From NCBI RefSeq assembly GCF_000801105.2, contig NC_079517.1:18609579-18673578 (forward strand): 64,000 nucleotides of DNA, written 5' to 3'. Shown here piece after piece: positions 60,538 to 64,000 of the stretch. A program made the translations under genes and the position numbers. The stretch comes from Raphanus sativus. Its lineage: Eukaryota; Streptophyta; Magnoliopsida; Brassicales; Brassicaceae. Each line of letters begins with the position of its first letter. The first letter of the stretch is position 1. The notes under the pieces are model-generated. The model had not been told where the DNA came from. It saw only the letters and a list, made by a program, of their open reading frames with translations, and did not search any database.

Positions 60538-60910
60538 ACGTATACATAAGATGTACGAATATCTAAGGTGTACGAATATATAAGGTGTACGTATACATAA
60601 GTATACATAAGGTGTACAAATACCTTAGGTGTACAAATACCTAAGGTGTACGAATACCTAAGGTATACAGAAGGTGTACGAATACATAAGGTGTACGAAT
60701 ATCAACATAACCCATCTAATACTTAAGATGTACAAATACATAAGGTGTACATATACATAAGTATACATAAGGTGTACAAATACATAAAATATACAAATAC
60801 CAACATAACCCATCGAATACTTAAGGTGTACAAATACACAAGTATATGTATACATAAGTATACATATATTTAAGGTATACGAATACATCGGTGTACGAAT
60901 ACATAACATC
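60538..60910. repeat. Minisatellite, unit about 16-17 bp (AAGGTGTACGAATACAT)
   Basis: About 20 imperfect units of ATAAGGTGTACGAATAC with ATAAGTATACAT variants. The reverse-strand ORF (60658-60909) is a low-complexity Tyr/Val/His translation, not a gene. Confidence 0.85.
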
Positions 60911-61049
60911 TATGAATACCTTTTGTATATATCCCTTATTGCATTGGAGAGTTTAAATACATATTAAGTATAAAATTTAAATACATCTACGAATACAACG
61001 AGAGCACAGTGCTCTCCAAAACAATTATACGTTAATTATTTAGAACTCA

Positions 61050-61149
61050 NNNNNNNNNNNNNNNNNNNNNNNNNNNNNNNNNNNNNNNNNNNNNNNNNNN
61101 NNNNNNNNNNNNNNNNNNNNNNNNNNNNNNNNNNNNNNNNNNNNNNNNN
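61050..61149. other. Assembly gap (100 N) at an unmerged contig overlap
   Basis: Exactly 100 N. Sequence after the gap repeats the 1.85 kb before it (see next entry). Confidence 1.
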
Positions 61150-62966
61150 ATTTTTTTAAAAAAGAAAAGAAAATATTGCCAAGTTATATTATGTTTTAAA
61201 ATAAATAAAATAAAAACAAATAAAAAATAATAGCCGTTACAAAAATGAATTTTTGAAAACATTTTAATATCGTCAAAAAACACTAAACCCTAAACCCTAA
61301 ATCCTAAACCCTAAACCCTTGGTATACCCTAAACCCTTGGAAATTTTAAACTCTAAACCCTAAACCCTAAATTCTAAACCCTAAACCCTAAATCCTAAAC
61401 CCTAAACCCTTGTGTATACCCTAAACCCTTGGATAATTTTAAACTCTAACCCTAAACCCTAAATTCTAAACCCTAAACCCTTGGATAAATCATAAACACC
61501 TGGATAATCCTAAAATCTAAATCAAAACACTAAACACTAAAACATTAAATCTTAAAAATACTATTATGGTTTAATGTTTTTAATTTAGGGTTTAGTATTT
61601 ATCCAAGGTTTAGGATTTAGAGTTTAGAGTTAGTGTTTTGTTGACGAAATTAAAATCTTTTTAAAAATCTCTTTTTTGCATATATTATTATTTTATTTTT
61701 TAATATTTTTATTTTAAAAGTGTAATATAACTCGACAATATTTTGTTTACTTTTTTAAAAGATATCAATTGTGAAATGAGTGATTTCTATTGGTTGGTGA
61801 ACCTTAAGGTTTACTCTAGGGGTACACCAATATTAAGTCCAAAAAATATAGGATATTGGTGCCTCCATGTCAAGTATCTAGTGATTTTTATGTCTTAAGA
61901 AGTTAAGACTCAACCTGAATTTGACCAAATCTCTCGCATAAACTTCTTATCTTAAAATATAAAATCATCAACAAAACACTAAACATAAACTCCTAAACTC
62001 TAAACCATGAATCCTAAATCCGGAACCCTGGGTAAATCCGGAAACCCTTGGGTAAATTCAGAATCCGAATAAATTATACATTTGACCCATAAAAAACTTT
62101 CATATTATGAAATTACCCAAATAAATGATAAATTATTCATAAAAATATATAAATTATGGGTAATTTTCATAAATCTGGGTAAATTTAATAAACTTGGAAA
62201 CCTACATGGATCTTTCATTTTTTGTCAAAATGGTAGGAAGAACAAATTTGTCTACATTATCTTAAAATAAAAATCAATCAACAAAACACTAAACCTAAAT
62301 CCTAAACTCTAAACCTGAATCCTAAATCCGGAACCCTTGGGTAAATCCAGAACCATTGGTAAATCCAGAATCCGAAACAATATGGAACCCTTGGGTAAAT
62401 CTGGAACCCTATGCCTAACGTTTAATACAATCTAATTCACTATAACTCAAGAAATAAGTATACGTATACATAAGATGTACGAATATCTAAGGTGTACGAA
62501 TAATAAGGTTAGTACACATAAGTAACATAAGGTGTACAAATACCTTAGGTGTACAAATACCTAAGGTGTACGAATACCTAAGGTATACAGAAGGTGTACG
62601 AATACATAAGGTGTACGAATATCAACATAACCCATCTAATACTAAGATGTACAAATACATAAGGTGTACATAACATAAGTATACATAAGGTGTACAAATA
62701 CATAAAATATACAAATACCAACATAACCCATCGAATACTTAAGGTGTACAAATACACAAGTATATGTATACATAAGTATACATATATTTAAGGTATACGA
62801 ATACATCGTGTACGAATACATAACATCTATGAATACCTTTTGTATATATCCCTTATTGCATTGGAGAGTTTAAATACATATTAAGTATAAAATTTAAATA
62901 CATCTACGAATACAACGAGAGCACAGTGCTCTCCAAAACAATTATACGTTAATTATTTAGAACTCA
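61150..62966. repeat. Assembly duplicate of 59204-61049
   Basis: Matches 59204-61049 from end to end and stops at the same TAGAACTCA where the first copy meets the gap; only this copy continues (CATTTACTC). It is 29 bases shorter (1817 against 1846), and the differences are mainly single-base losses in runs. This looks like two contig ends that overlap, the second less well corrected. It carries second copies of the telomere-like, GGTAAATCC and minisatellite repeats. Confidence 0.85.
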
Positions 62967-64000
62967 CATTTACTCTATAATAAATTTAATATTTTGCTAA
63001 TAACCTATTGGTATTATAATCTAAAATTTTGTCAATCTCATAAGATGATCTAATTAACTAAAAGGTGGTAAAAACAATGAAATAATTTATAACAACATTT
63101 CATTTGTAAAAGCTGATATACCAAATATTTTCATTAAATTCAATAAAATAAATTAACATATTAGTTTAATTGTGTTTTCATATATGTGAAGCACATTCAT
63201 TTAGACAACATAATTTTTCATATAAAATTTAAGATTGTTTAGAAATGAAATGTTGAAATAAATAACTGAAATACATCTTATAATAAAAAAACTAAAAAAT
63301 AAATATTTTTTTATAAAAAAGCTAAAAATAAAAAACTAAACAATTAAAGATTAAACAATAAATAATTGACATTAAAAAGACATCTAAAATGAAATATAAT
63401 GAAAGATTTCTTTTAAAAAACACATATTTATTATGAAATATATAATACAGTTACAAAAAAATCAATAAAATCGAAATAAAATCTAGATAATTTTTCAAAA
63501 AGAAAAAAGACATTTTCTATTAATTGTTTAGTTTTTCTCAATAAAATCACAGCCATGAAAACTAGAATTAGATGGATAAGATTTAATAGAAAATATACAT
63601 TATATCTTGTATTATTCAAGATTTTTTAAAACTAAATTATAAGAAAGAAAATATAATTTTAAACAATTAAAAGATAATGAAATATAATGAAATATTTTTT
63701 AAAAAACCAAACAATAAAATCGAAATCTAACCTAGATAATTTTTCCCATTAGATTACTTTTAAGAAATCAATTTTTAAATTTTAATAAACATTTTTAGTA
63801 TTTATACTTTTAATAATTAATAAATGATATATAGTATTTTTGTATGATATTAAGCATTCATTTTAATCATTTTTAGTGTATAAATATTACATTTAGGTGT
63901 CATATGTATAAATTTCATAAACAGGGGCTTGGAGTGTACATGAGCGTAATGGTTTCTTATTATTCAGTTAAAGAAAAAATGATTTTTCTTCTTCAGTTAA
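62967..64000. other. AT-rich sequence to the window end, nothing recognised
   Basis: No ORF over 62 codons and no repeat structure that could be named. Confidence 0.4.

Noticed and set aside
60538..60910. CRISPR-like regular repeat array
   Set aside because: Units are contiguous with no spacers, there is no cas gene, and this is plant nuclear DNA.
61150..62966. A real segmental duplication
   Set aside because: It ends exactly where the other copy meets the gap and differs mainly by single-base losses, as an unpolished contig overlap would.

Overview
The window is nuclear plant DNA from the Brassicaceae, most likely Brassica. The genes have plant introns (GT..AG) and their products match Arabidopsis proteins almost residue for residue, but the gaps between genes are filled with Helitrons, MITEs, LTR and non-LTR retroelement remnants and AT-rich repeats. 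Two runs of exactly 100 N (57448-57547 and 61050-61149) are scaffold gaps. Brassica is an inference from repeat types and TE density.

Genes. Six intact protein-coding genes were found: a SMAP1-like small acidic protein (3707-3895, +); a plant-specific protein of unknown function (five exons, 10382-11685, -); a universal stress protein (four exons, 30742-32009, +); a PI31-type proteasome regulator, PTRE1 (seven exons, 34323-35845, -); an NRT1/PTR-family transporter, NPF5.7-like (four exons, 48334-50966, +); and a glyoxal-oxidase-like secreted enzyme (single exon, 51879-53495, -). For all multi-exon genes the exons were joined by hand at GT..AG sites with continuous phase. From memory, the last five correspond to Arabidopsis At3g54000, At3g53990, At3g53970, At3g53960 and At3g53950, in that order. 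A broken two-exon kinase fragment at 54866-55081 looks like ATG1b (At3g53930), which would extend the same order. The SMAP1-like gene does not belong to that run in Arabidopsis.

Layout. 1-3.5 kb: an E2F-site minisatellite, AT-rich repeats and a Helitron. 3.5-4.1 kb: SMAP1. 4.9-9.8 kb: retroposon, SINE and LTR remnants and MITEs. 10.3-12 kb: the unknown-function gene. 13-18.5 kb: an Emigrant-like MITE and a young, complete-ended but defective Copia element. 19-22.8 kb: a 3.8-kb Helitron carrying gene fragments. 23-26.6 kb: a MITE and a LINE remnant. 26.8-30.4 kb: a nested Helitron cluster. 30.5-36 kb: the stress-protein and PI31 genes with an NRAMP-like fragment and a long hairpin between them. 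36-48 kb: repeats, including a TIR element with a 1.1-kb E2F-like array, a tRNA-Gly pseudogene, a short Helitron, a SINE and a hAT MITE. 48-53.5 kb: the transporter and oxidase genes, convergent. 54.8-64 kb: the kinase fragment, Copia debris, a second copy of the E2F-array element, a foldback element with telomere-like repeats, and an assembly duplication around the second gap.

How the genes relate. They are independent housekeeping or stress genes and form no pathway or operon. SMAP1 and PTRE1 are both tied to auxin and proteasome function in Arabidopsis, which may be coincidence. The strongest unusual signals are E2F-like sites amplified inside transposons, gene capture by a Helitron, a long inverted duplication able to form a hairpin, and the ATG1-like relic. 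No clearly new biological system was found.
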